From NCBI GenBank assembly GCA_037074505.1, contig CM073484.1, positions 2,182,501-2,246,500 on the forward strand: 64,000 nt of DNA, given 5' to 3'. Shown in pieces: positions 10,001 through 20,384 of this stretch (the first letter of the stretch is position 1; each line of letters begins with the position of its first letter). A program made the position numbers and the translations under genes. The stretch comes from Albizia julibrissin (Eukaryota > Streptophyta > Magnoliopsida > Fabales > Fabaceae). Below the pieces are notes generated by a model. It searched no databases. It saw only the letters and a list, made by a program, of their open reading frames with translations, and was not told the DNA's origin.

Positions 10001-11503
10001 TCTTTTCTTTTTCTGAGTCATTTTTTCTTCTTTTGGTTGTTGCAGGAAACGCTTTTGCCATGTTCCTCTTCTTGTCTCCGGCGTACGCTTCCATCTCATA
10101 ACTGCCTCTCTCTCTCTCTCTAATTTAATTTCATTATTCAGACAATTCAGAGTGAATACGGGGAGAAATTTGGCTTTGTTTGTAGGATTACATTCTCCAG
10201 AATCATAAAGAACAAATCTACAGAAAAGTTCTCCGGCATTCCTTATGTCACCACACTACTTAATTGTCTCCTCTCTGCTTGGTAACTAACTTCTCTCTTC
10301 AGAGTCGCTTTCACTCATCATTCTTATGCTCTGATTTTTTATTTTTTTTTTAGCTTTATTTTCACTGTTTCCCGACGTTTTCTTTTCTTTGTGGAATTGA
10401 AATGGCCGAAATACATGACTAATAAGTGATTGTATTGCATTGCCTGTTCTCCCTTTGATACCTCTAATAAATCACGTGTACTTTCGTTTACTTTATTGTT
10501 GCGATTTCGTCCAACACCATTACTCTGCTTCACCTTCGACTAATTTTTTATCAGAGGATAACATTCTTTATGTACATCGCGTCCTTTAATTTACAGTACT
10601 TTTGGCATCCATAAGATTTCAAAAGCGCTACATGTAAGGATATATCGGTAGTTGTTTGTTCGCACTCGATTCTTAAATCTTGTCATGGAAAGTTACATCG
10701 CATTCTTCTTTCTGACCATTACATTTTTCTTCTAAAACTGTTTAAATAATCTTCAGGTACGGGTTGCCGTTCGTGTCGCCCAACAATTTATTAGTTTCTA
10801 CGATCAATGCCTTTGGAGCAGGAATTGGAATCATATACGTTCTCATCTTTATCACGTTGGCACCCAAGAAAGAAAAGTTTAAAATCATTGGACTCTTCGC
10901 TTCCGTACTCATACTATTTCTCGTCGTCGTCCTCGTCTCTCTCTTTGCCCTGAACCACCACCCCAGAAAACTCTTCTGTGGCCTCCTGGCATCTATATTC
11001 TCCATTGTCATGTTCGGTTCACCCCTCTCAATCATGGTAAGCCGAATGGTGATCAAACATTGATCGTTTTACTTGAACACATTGGAATTAACATGATATA
11101 TGTGTGAGTATATATATGCAGAGACTGGTGATCAGAACAAAGAGCGTGGAGTTCATGCCGTTCTTTCTGTCGCTATTCATGTTTATGTGTGCTGCTTCTT
11201 TCTTTGTGTTTGGTCTGCTAGGTCGTGACCTTTTTGTTGCAGTAAGTAGAGTAAAAATTATGCATATATTTGATTTGATCTGGAAGTGGCAAGTGATGGA
11301 AAATGTTGTCTTGTGTTGAAAAGAGTGAGTGATTTAATTTGCAGGTGCCGAATGGTGTGGGTACGGCTCTGGGGGCAATGCAGCTAATAGTATATGCTGT
11401 GTACCGTGAAAACAGAGGAACACCTGAAACAAAGGAGGAAGCTCTGGAGATGGGTGAAGCAAAACCAAATCCCCCACAAGAGAAGCAATCTGATGCTAAT
11501 TAG
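9903..11503 (+). CDS. SWEET1: Bidirectional sugar transporter SWEET1
   Basis: Six exons: 9903-9939, 10046-10082, 10186-10281, 10757-11036, 11122-11241 and 11345-11503, giving 242 residues (AtSWEET1 has about 247). Two MtN3/saliva triple-helix repeats are seen. The first has P24, P44, NCLLSAWYGLPFVS and pore Asn74; the second has SPLSIM (P146), TKSVEFMPF (P163) and Asn193 in VPNGVG. These four prolines and two asparagines are the family's conserved set. SWEETs move glucose or sucrose down their gradient across the plasma membrane; SWEET1 is mainly a glucose uniporter. Residue 177 is Phe (CAASFF) where SWEET1 proteins normally have Trp (CGTSWF), a sugar-pocket position. The tail is hydrophilic and acidic (TKEEALEMGE), as is usual. 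Intron 1 holds a CT/CA microsatellite. Confidence 0.93.
9968..10001 (+). repeat. Compound (CT)n(CA)n microsatellite in SWEET1 intron 1
   Basis: Uninterrupted CT repeats pass directly into CA repeats. It lies within the 106-bp first intron, close to the donor site. Confidence 0.9.
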
Positions 11504-12679
11504 TTAATTAAGTAATTGATTAATGATTAATGGGTAATTTCCCTCTTGCCGTAATTCTTCCTTGCTCTCCATTAGAAAGAGTAAGTTTGACAATGTTCAG
11601 AGCCCTGATAAAGTTTATTGGATCTGGATTTGACTTTTCTGCAGTGCAGATTTCCTTCAGATTTACGCGTGCATGGATTATCTTATCTATGCATATTACA
11701 TACGTACAGGAAGAGAAAATGTAATATTTTATATTTAATTATAAAATTTTTAGCCGATCTGCAATTAATCTACAGACATTGATTTATAAAGAAATTAAAC
11801 CGAATTTTTCTCGTGCTATTCTTTTTTCACACTCGTACAGATTCTATATGAATATTATATATATTTTTAATTTAAATTACTTTTTCATGATGGTACAAGT
11901 GGGAGGCTGCGGTTTGGATCTTTCTTACAACCGCCCCTCTAATTTAAAAATACATTTTTCTGAGGTTTCCCAATGATAAGTTCAAGTTGTCTGCATAATT
12001 TAGACTGATCAGGAATAATTTAAAGCAATAGCAGCCAACACAATGAACTTTTTTAAGAATCAGATTCCCCAATAAAATCATCGTTAACTATAAGTTCTGA
12101 TAACAGAAACTTGTACTAGTATTAGAGAATACAAATGATTAAGCTGCACAGACATTGTCCAAATATAAAGAGGAATCGAATCCACAATGAAATACAATCA
12201 GGAGGCTATATATGGTGGTTGATAAAAATAAAGTAAAAGGGAAGCATATTAATAGATACAAACAGAGGGAGAAAATTAACAGCATCTAGAATTTAAAAAG
12301 AAGTATAAGTCAAAACAAAAATAAGAATAAAAGACAAAGGAAAAAACTAGTAAAAGAAACATTAGAATTACCATCAAGTTGGTAGTTGAAGTGGGAAGTG
12401 GCCTCACCCGATAAAAAGAAAAATATAAATTTGAATCCAAAAAACACACTTATTAGAAGAGGTGAGAACTATTTGCCCTCTAATCTTTGAAAGGGAAATA
12501 TTTGATAAAAAAAATTAAAATTTATCCACACAAAAAAAAAGTTTCACTTGGACTAGTTGAATAATAAATTAGAAATATATAACTTTAAGATAAGTCTTGT
12601 TAAATTAACTTACAATATCTTGAAAGAAAGACAAATAGAATATATACATATTTTCAGAAAATTTAATATGACAAACGTT
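11504..12679. other. Intergenic, no gene seen
   Basis: SWEET1 3' flank and AT-rich spacer. Short ORFs lack start context, coding bias or any recognisable domain. Confidence 0.5.
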
Positions 12680-12694
12680 CCAATTCAATATACT

Positions 12695-12919
12695 TTTTTT
12701 TTTTTTTGGCATTGTGCATCTGATATCCCACGCCAATCCCTATATCATGAGAAACTGAACGAGCCCAGATTAATCTAAATTTGGGTACTACAGAGCCATA
12801 ATGGAGGGGACTCTTCTAAGTTAACAGCTCCATACACAAATGAAGAATCGAATCCTGAATATTGCTTAAGGGATCTATTAATCTAGTGCCTCATCGCGTT
12901 AGGTTAACTAGACATTGGT
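12695..12919 (-). mobile_element. tRNA-derived SINE, about 225 bp, with target duplication
   Basis: Read on the minus strand it starts with a pol III box A-like TCTAGTTAACCTAACGCGA, then a box B-like GGATTCGATTC, and ends in a poly(A) run (plus-strand T run at 12694-12707). It is flanked by near-identical 15-bp sites, CCAATTCAATATACT (12680-12694) and CCAACTCAATATACT (12920-12934), one mismatch apart, the signature of target-primed insertion. Confidence 0.7.
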
Positions 12920-12935
12920 CCAACTCAATATACTT

Positions 12936-13256
12936 GGGGTCTGTTTGAAAGCTCACTGGGGAGGGGGGAAAATAATTTGGAGTACAAAAACTCATGTGGC
13001 ATCTGCGGACACGTTTGTAAACACGTTAGTTTTCGTTGGGCTTTAAAAAATAAATCTGTCTGTTTTAGAAACTCATTGAAGTAATTTATAGCTATTTATA
13101 GCTTTTTTTCACTGTGTTTAGAAAAAAAAACTTCCCCCACCATCAATCCAAACACAGATTATATTTACAATATATATATTTTTTAATTTAACTTATGTAA
13201 AATCACATTTAAAAAAAAATCACTTTTTCACTACTAATCTAAACAGACACTTAGAT
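12936..13256. mobile_element. MITE with TGTCTGTTTAGA-like ends
   Basis: The left end GGGGTCTGTTTGAAAGC and the right end, reversed CTAAGTGTCTGTTTAGATT, are inverted relatives. The interior is AT-rich and non-coding. It abuts the right target site of the SINE. Duplication not confirmed. Confidence 0.4.
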
Positions 13257-16200
13257 GGATCAGGTATGCATTCTCATTCGGTTGTTGACGCGTGTATCAA
13301 TCGCAAGGGGTGCATCAAGCTTCTTTCGACGGCCAATGTAAGAAGCTGGGGTTTGAAATTACAAGAAAGACCTTGGAAGCTGAGTTGGTAGTTCTATTAT
13401 TCCAGGGAGGTAGAGGTCAGATGATCAGAGGGGGTTAGCTTTTGGATATATGAATATGAATGAGAACTGAAAAGGCGTGTGTAATGCACGGGCACAGCTG
13501 TTGTCTCCACACTCCACAGCCCACTGAACGTGGCTATTATCTGAAAATAATGTTGCCCACGCCAGCCCACTTGTCAACAATTCTTCCCCTATAAGTTGAA
13601 TAATTATTTTAAACAAATAAATTGGAAGAGACTGTAAAGCGTAAAAATTCAGTCTCCCTTTCCATAACTTGACCGAGTACATGGAGAGTTTCATATCTGT
13701 GATGTGGTTTATAAAATTAAGGGTTTTTACTTCTCATATATTATTCACAAGTCTTGAGTTACACCATCTCACCAACAAAAACGTGCATGAGAAACAGGTG
13801 CTCATATGTTATTGAAGTAGTTATAGAAAATAATTTTTATGATTTATGAGATAAATATAAAAAAAATTATTTCGATTTAAAAAAAAAAAGCTTCCAAAAT
13901 CATAGTTTCCTTTAAACAGTATAGTAGAGATGGATTTATATTCATTGCCCCAGAAAAACAGTGTTTCAACTTTTGGGCCGAGCTTCCATGTGGACCACGT
14001 TTTTTCTGCTTTTTCCGGCCTTCACCATTTGACTTTTTAATTTTAATTCTTAATTTTCCATGTCAATGTGATCTCTTATCTTGACAATATCTGAGCACGA
14101 ATCCGTAATTATATATGCTTAATTATGAAAATTCATGTTCATTATTTATGCATAGATAACCACTTAATATTATGAGTTAAGAGATAGGACACGCAGGGTC
14201 CGGCCTTTGATTTTTCTTTTGTTGTTGCTTTTCAGCTTTTGTGGAATTAACATTTTTCCTTCACGAGATAAATACCTAAATTCTAGACATCCACTCACAT
14301 TTTATCTAAACATATGAGTGTGAGTGGGTGTTTGAGTGTGCAATTTTAATTTTATAAAGTGTAATCATTTAAACATGTATGTAATCGTTTGTATTTCATT
14401 ATCGGTTTTTATTAAAATAATTGAGCACGGTTGAGTTAAATTAAAATTACAAATAAAAATAATAGGTGTGATGTGAGAGAGAATAAGCTTTTGAAGGGAG
14501 GCAGGGCTTGCGGTGAGGATGAATGGGATATGTTGAAACGGCCGTTATGCTGTTTTAAGGCGAAAAAATGAAAATCATAACGGTGGGTTTTCCGTCGAGG
14601 CACGTGACCCAAATCCCGATGCATGTCATGGAAATCGCATCGCATGATGCATGGAGGGCATTCACATGATCATCCATTACCCAATTCAGGTTTAGGGTTT
14701 CTCTGCCCCCTCCTCTTTTCCTCATATTGCCCCCTTCGTCTTACGTCATCCTTTCACTTTTTTTTCCCCGACTGAAACATCCTCTCATTTCGCTAGTTCC
14801 CCTCAATTTCACTCACATTTTCTTTTCATCCTAATTTTACATCATATATGTATTTAGATGAATGGGGATAAAACTGACTTTTTCTTTATCCGTCGTTTAT
14901 GGACCTTTTGGATTTGTGTTTGTATTTTTTTAATATGACTTTCATAAACTTTGATAGCAGATATTTATGTTATGGGTATATAAATTAGAAAATGTATAAT
15001 ACTAATACTCTATGCGAACAAAATTTACATGTTCATAAAAATTTATTTGGTCTTTGTCAATAATTTTTCTCTAAAATTTATTATTTAGTTTTTTCTTCTT
15101 TGAATCTTTTATAAACATGAAACTGTTGGATCTTTTGGAGTATATTTTTCATTTAAAGTAATGTAGGAGTATGACTTACATAAGCACTCTTCTCTTTCTT
15201 TTTATAGACATTTTATCTATAGCAATAAATTTTGGATTTTATTTAAAAGTGTCTTATCCATAAAAAACGTATTGTTAATTCAAACATAACTAGATGAGAG
15301 AAAATCGCTTTTATCTCTCTAATTGTATAATAGGATTGCCACACATCACCCCAAACACACTCAATTATTCTATTTCACGTTATTCTAAACAATCAACATT
15401 AGCACCTTTATATTATTTATGCAAAATATAAATTAATTCTATTGTGTAAGGCTTCCTTTTTATAGTCCTATATGCAACAAGTGTTAGATTATTCAGCTAA
15501 CTCGCTTTAAAAAAATATACTTTAAAATATCTAAAATCACATGTATCATTGTATCACCGGGCAAAAAAATAATTGAATATTGCCAGAAGCTTGAAAAAAA
15601 ATTGAAATATGTTCTTCATGTGTACTCCCGTCTATATATATATTATAAGTCACATTTAACTATCTCACAGAAAACCATTAAATTTAGTTGACTCATAGTA
15701 ACTCATATTGACATATATGGTGAATTTGTTGGGAGTCAGAGCCTTCAAATGATATTATTTTTATTCGGCTAAGTGCAAGTTTGTAAATTTGTTGGGGTAT
15801 TGTGTTGCACAAATCCAAGAGAATGGCACAACACTACTGTCAAGGGGTCACCTGTTACAAAGGATCACCATTAAAAGAATTTTTATGGAGGCTTCAAGCA
15901 ATTGGAGGCATTTGACTTTCTTCTCAAATGCTTAAAAGCCTTTTTATTCTGGATCCATAACACATGTCTCCTTAATGCTGCAACTAGTCTTCCATTGGCA
16001 ATCTATTGTGTAAAGAAATATTTCGTACACCTTCTTGCTAATATTCCGTCTAGGCTTGACATTATCGGGCAGGAAATTTTAGCTTTAATTCCTGTTTTTT
16101 CCTCTGTTAGTTTTAGTACTATTTCTCTTCCTTCTTTTATTAGGCCTTCTAATTCAAATACTATTATTACTCTTGCAGTTTGTAACCTGTAAACTTAAAT

Positions 16201-16597
16201 TCATATTTTAATATCATTTTGTCTTATATTAAAAAAAATATCTATAAATATAATTAGTGTACGAGCTTTTTTTTTTCGTAGAATAAGTATGAGGCAGGAA
16301 GGGGGGATCCGAAAAGGCAATAATGGAATGGGTAAGGGCAAGTGGAAGGCAGGGTGGGTCAGCCTCAGCCATGAGTCTCCAGCGCCTACAGATCCAAAGC
16401 CCCTCACACAACAAATGCCTTCCAATTCCTCTCTCACTCTCACCCAACTTGCTCCACATTTTTGGTATGGCCCCCAAAGTACTCCCTCCTTCTGTACTCT
16501 TCGCCTACGTTGACTTTCTTCCCTCCTTATGACTCGCCTCCCATTTGGATCCCCTCTGACAATTTTTTTTTTCCTTCCTCCGTGTTCATTTTATTTG
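13257..16597. other. Intergenic, no gene seen; possible small solo LTR at 15788-16190
   Basis: AT-rich spacer. Within it, 15788-16190 starts TGTTGGGGTATTGTG, which is LTR-like, and contains a 96-codon ORF (15902-16192) with no domain I know. I could not find a matching CA end with a target duplication, so it is only a suggestion. Confidence 0.4.
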
Positions 16598-16800
16598 CTC
16601 GTTTAGATTAGTTTATGAAAATTCTATAAGTGCTTATAAATTATGATTCACATAATATGAAATAACTTTTACGGTTTATGAGGTAACTTTTACGGTCTAC
16701 GAGATGCTTTTACGATCTACGAGGTAAATATGTGGAGAAGATTTATCTCGATTTACGTAAATCGGGCTTATAAAATAAACCCGATTCTAAATTGAGTTTC
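16598..16800. mobile_element. MITE copy, same family as 9587-9792 (opposite orientation)
   Basis: It carries ATAAGTGCTTATAAATTATG, then three TTTTACGRTCTACGAGRT repeats, then ATTTATCTCGATTTACGTAA and ATCGGGCTTAT, the reverse order and strand of the copy at 9587. Non-coding. Confidence 0.6.
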
Positions 16801-17662
16801 CAAACATGTAATATATGTCACTCTTTTTTTTAAGGTTATTAAGTCCGAATTGATTATGAAATTAATTGAAGTATTAAATCATGAATCAGTGGGTCAGTTT
16901 ATAGTCAAATTATAACTAATCCAGAGTTAAATTGGTGAGAAGGTGAATATTTCAAAGTTATTTATATAAAATTGTAAATAAAATAAAAAAACAAATTAAA
17001 TTATTCTTAAAAATTAAAAATGTTGATCCGGTCTAACCCGTCGGACTAGACCAATTGGATCATTGGCCTTAAACCGTCGGGTCCGATTTTAATAACATAG
17101 CTTTTTTTCTTTAAACCAACTTAAGCCAAGATTTAAATATGCTTTATTTTATTATACATACTCATTATTTATTGCCATTCACAATGCACTATATCCAAGA
17201 CAATATTTCATATTTGTATGCATATGCCCTTCTTAAATAAGACGGTCTGTTAATTATAATAGTGTCTTTGTTAATTTCATGCGTTATTTTTGGTCTTTAT
17301 ATTGTGCATATTTAATTTTTGGTTTTCCCTATCCAAGGTGTTTTAATAATTAATAAGAAATTCAGTTAACGATATTCTATATATGGATATACTCACATAT
17401 AGAATCCTAAAATCAACTAAAACTAAAATGCCCGCACTCGTCTTGAGATTGCTTTTGGGCTGAATGAAGAAATCAAAGGAGGGGCGTCAACGACAAAGAT
17501 GTCTTCTTCCAGCTTTTTTCCTAAATACACACACAGTCAACAATAGCCCTTGAATTCACGCACCTTACCTTGATAGTCATTGGCGACTCAGTATTGCATT
17601 TGAATATCGTGAGACTCGATCATCTGGTTATAACATTTTCTAAGACGTTTTTTTTAATATTC

Positions 17663-18639
17663 TGTTAGAATTTTGAGTCTAAATTTTATGGGTTATGAAT
17701 AAGAAGTAGGTTGGAAGAGAAGAAGAAAAAGGTATGTAGATAGAAGTCATACATTGGACAAATCAAGAGAAGTAAGAGTGTATATAAGACTCAACTTCAT
17801 ATATTTAAAATGGGCCCTTGGGCCAATCCACTTTTGTGGAGGAGTGGGGACGTAGATGGGCCTTGGTCCACCACAAGCGCGCGCCGCCGCCGACGGTCCG
17901 GTCCGTGCGTGTGTGAGATTAAAAAAAATAATTTTTTATTAAATAATTTTTTAGTTTGTCCGAACAATCCTTTAACTTTTGTCTAATTCCTTTTTTACCC
18001 CTCCGCGGTTCTCCCAACAGCGCAATTGTAGCGAAATGTTGTGACCGGACTAGTGCTTCCTTTTTGGTGCGTTCGTCGGCTTCGTTTTGATGTGTCTGTT
18101 CGGACGACGCACTAGTTTGCCAGCAAGAGTCACCATTCGCTTCTGTTCGCTCCATTCTGGAATGTCTATTCGCACGACTCACCAGTTCGCCCGCAAGAGT
18201 CAAGTCCATCTGATCAATTTCCGTCAGCTATAAATATGACGTGCTAATGACAGAAAAAAATCACTTAATCTACAAACTCTCATCTCTCATATACTGCATA
18301 GTGCTTCCTACAATCATCTCATACCTTGTGCGATTCTGAAAGCAGTTTTGTTGTGTTTGTCGGGCTTCTGATTGATAGTGCTATCATTCTAAATACGCAA
18401 TCTGTTCTATCATGGGAGACAATTGTTCGAGAACCTTAGACATCCGTATAGAAGGAACAAATTGTCTTAAGGAGACAATGTACGTTAGGCTCAAATTTTA
18501 TCAAAGTTTATTATAATTTTCGGCAGTCTTGTGAGTTTTTTTTATAATATACATAACTGTTGTGTATTCACATATTATGTCATCTTAGTTATACAGATTC
18601 ATATTGAAATTTCTATTTTAGAAGTACTTAGGAACAACA
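17663..18639 (+). mobile_element. Solo copia-like LTR, 977 bp, with 5-bp target duplication
   Basis: Starts TGTTAGAATTTTGAGTC and ends TTAGGAACAACA, flanked by TATTC on both sides (17658-17662 and 18640-18644). A TATA box (CTATAAATATGACG) near 18229 supports plus orientation. An internal direct repeat has a 70-bp period (TGTCTGTTCG at 18093, TGTCTATTCG at 18163). A GC-rich patch (CGCGCGCCGCCGCCGACGG, near 17880) stands out from the AT-rich surroundings. No internal region follows. The right end rests mainly on the duplication, so it is less certain than the left. Confidence 0.6.
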
Positions 18640-18753
18640 TATTCGAACTCAAAAGTTTATGTTTAATGATTATAATTTCTTTAATTAGTTTATTTTGCTC
18701 TGGTCAATATTTTATAGACAGCTACTTATGTTTTTATGCATCCCATTCCCACT

Positions 18754-18959
18754 GGGGTCTGTTTGGTAGGAGGAAAATGGAGGGGAGGAAACATTTTTAT
18801 GAGTTAGATTTTAAAAAATTGGAGATGTGGGGTTATAAAATTTTAATAAAAAAGTAAGAAAAATTAATTAAAAAATTTCAACCCCACTTCTTCAGATTTT
18901 TTAAATTCAAGTCATACAAATTTTCCTACCCCTCCAAATCCCTCATACCAAACAACCCC
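18754..18959. mobile_element. MITE, GGCCTGTTTGGTATGAGGG family, second copy
   Basis: The ends GGGGTCTGTTTGGTAGGAGG and, reversed, GGGGTTGTTTGGTATGAGGG are inverted repeats. The interior matches the 4441-4671 copy in order: GGAGGGGAGG, TTTTATGAGTTAGATTTT, GTGGGGTT, AACCCCACTTCTTC, CCCCTCCAAATCCCTCATA. Confidence 0.65.
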
Positions 18960-19515
18960 TTAAATAAATTTTAGGAATCTAATATAAGCAATTGGAGGGA
19001 AAAAATCATGGGCACAACAAATGAAGGGAAAATAATAAAAGTAGAGCACATCATTGGACTTGTGGGTGAGTAACAAAAAAAAAATACATATACAGAAGTT
19101 ATGTTAAGGGGATAAAAAACAAGGTTCTGTTGTTTATATATTATTCTAGTCTTTAATGTAAAATATATTTAGAGAGTTAATCTTGATTCTAAATATAAGA
19201 TATAGTTTTAATATTTGTCAATATTTTTCTAATTTACCCCTATTAATGCTCCCTCAACAATAATCAAAGAAGAGAGAGAATGAGATAATTAAGGAAAACG
19301 ACTATGTTGTTTTAGAAAATACATGTTATATTAATTAACTTAACTAATTTTTTTAATCTAATCAAATTAGATAAATATGTCTTATATCAAGGATCGAAGG
19401 GAGTATGTTATATCTAGAAGTTGCGTTGTCTAAAATAACTTATAAATTTTTTTAAATTTGTACAAAATTTCATAAATATGTAGAATATAGAATATAATAC
19501 ATAAACCAATCACTA

Positions 19516-19800
19516 ATGACATCATTTATAGCGAGCTGTGCAATTAGCAAGATGGGCCGTCCAACAATCAACTTGCAGCCTGGCCACTCATTTATTAACA
19601 GGCGCATAGGAATGACGTTATCTATAGTGAGTTGTGCAATTAGCGGGATGGGCTGTTCAACAGTCGACTCACAGCCTGGCCACTCATTTATTACCAGGCG
19701 CATAGGAATGGCATTATCTATAATGAGCTGTGCAATTGGCGGGATGAGCTGCCCAACAGTCAACTTACAACCTAGCCACTCATTTATTAACAGGATGGGC
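19516..19800. repeat. 96-bp tandem repeat, three copies, open on both strands
   Basis: The anchor GCTGTGCAAT/GTTGTGCAAT starts at 19535, 19631 and 19727, exactly 96 bp apart. Each unit holds a CCTGGCCACTCATTTATTA block and an AACAGGCGCATAGGAATG block; the third copy is shortened at its end. Because 96 is divisible by three, a 32-residue repeat is readable on each strand (GHSFINRRIG on plus, INEWPGC on minus). No start context, promoter or known domain is seen, so I treat it as a minisatellite rather than a gene. Confidence 0.85.
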
Positions 19801-20162
19801 AATCTTTCTATTGGGCCGGGATAGGTTTATTAGGTTGTAGACTTTGCCTAGTCCTGATATCATTTATATCAAGTACTAACTCCTATTTTTAATATAAGAG
19901 TCGACTGAGTTTTTGTTTGAGAAATTAAGGAAGTTAAATAAGTTTTATTAAACTATTTATATAAATTATCTAACTTCCTTAATCTCTAAAATAAAATTCA
20001 ACCCATTCTTATATTAAGGACTGGAGTGAGTATCAGATGTCCTAGCAAAAAAAGATATCAATGATTAAAGATAAGTTTATGACTCGAGAATTTCAAAAAA
20101 GACACTTGTTAGTCGAGAAGGGCACTTGTTAGGGGGCAAGTCTAAGTCTCTCAAAAGAGTAA

Positions 20163-20312
20163 GTGCTCATTTGGAATAGCGACTGAAGTCTTCAAAAACA
20201 GCTTTTCAATCGTGATTTACGGTATTAAGGTAAGTATGTGATATGAGTGTTTGTATTGACTTACGTGTATAATCACTTATAAGCCTTTTCACATAAGTGA
20301 TACCAAATATAT
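20163..20312. mobile_element. Diverged MITE copy, same family as 9587-9792
   Basis: Begins AAGTGCTCATTTGGAATAGC, continues GACTGAAG and GTGATTTACGG, and ends AATCACTTATAAGCC. It is shorter than the copies at 9587 and 16598. Confidence 0.45.
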
Positions 20313-20384
20313 CCAAAACCTTAACCAAATTAAAAAAAAGGTTTATAACAAAATACATTATAACTATACCCAAAAAAACAAAAC

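Noticed and set aside
15902..16192. 96-codon ORF in spacer
   Set aside because: No family motif, no flanking exons and low-complexity Ser/Thr/Ile content. Possibly inside an old LTR.
19470..19824. Two overlapping opposite-strand ORFs as genes
   Set aside because: They exist because the tandem unit is 96 bp; no start context or homology.
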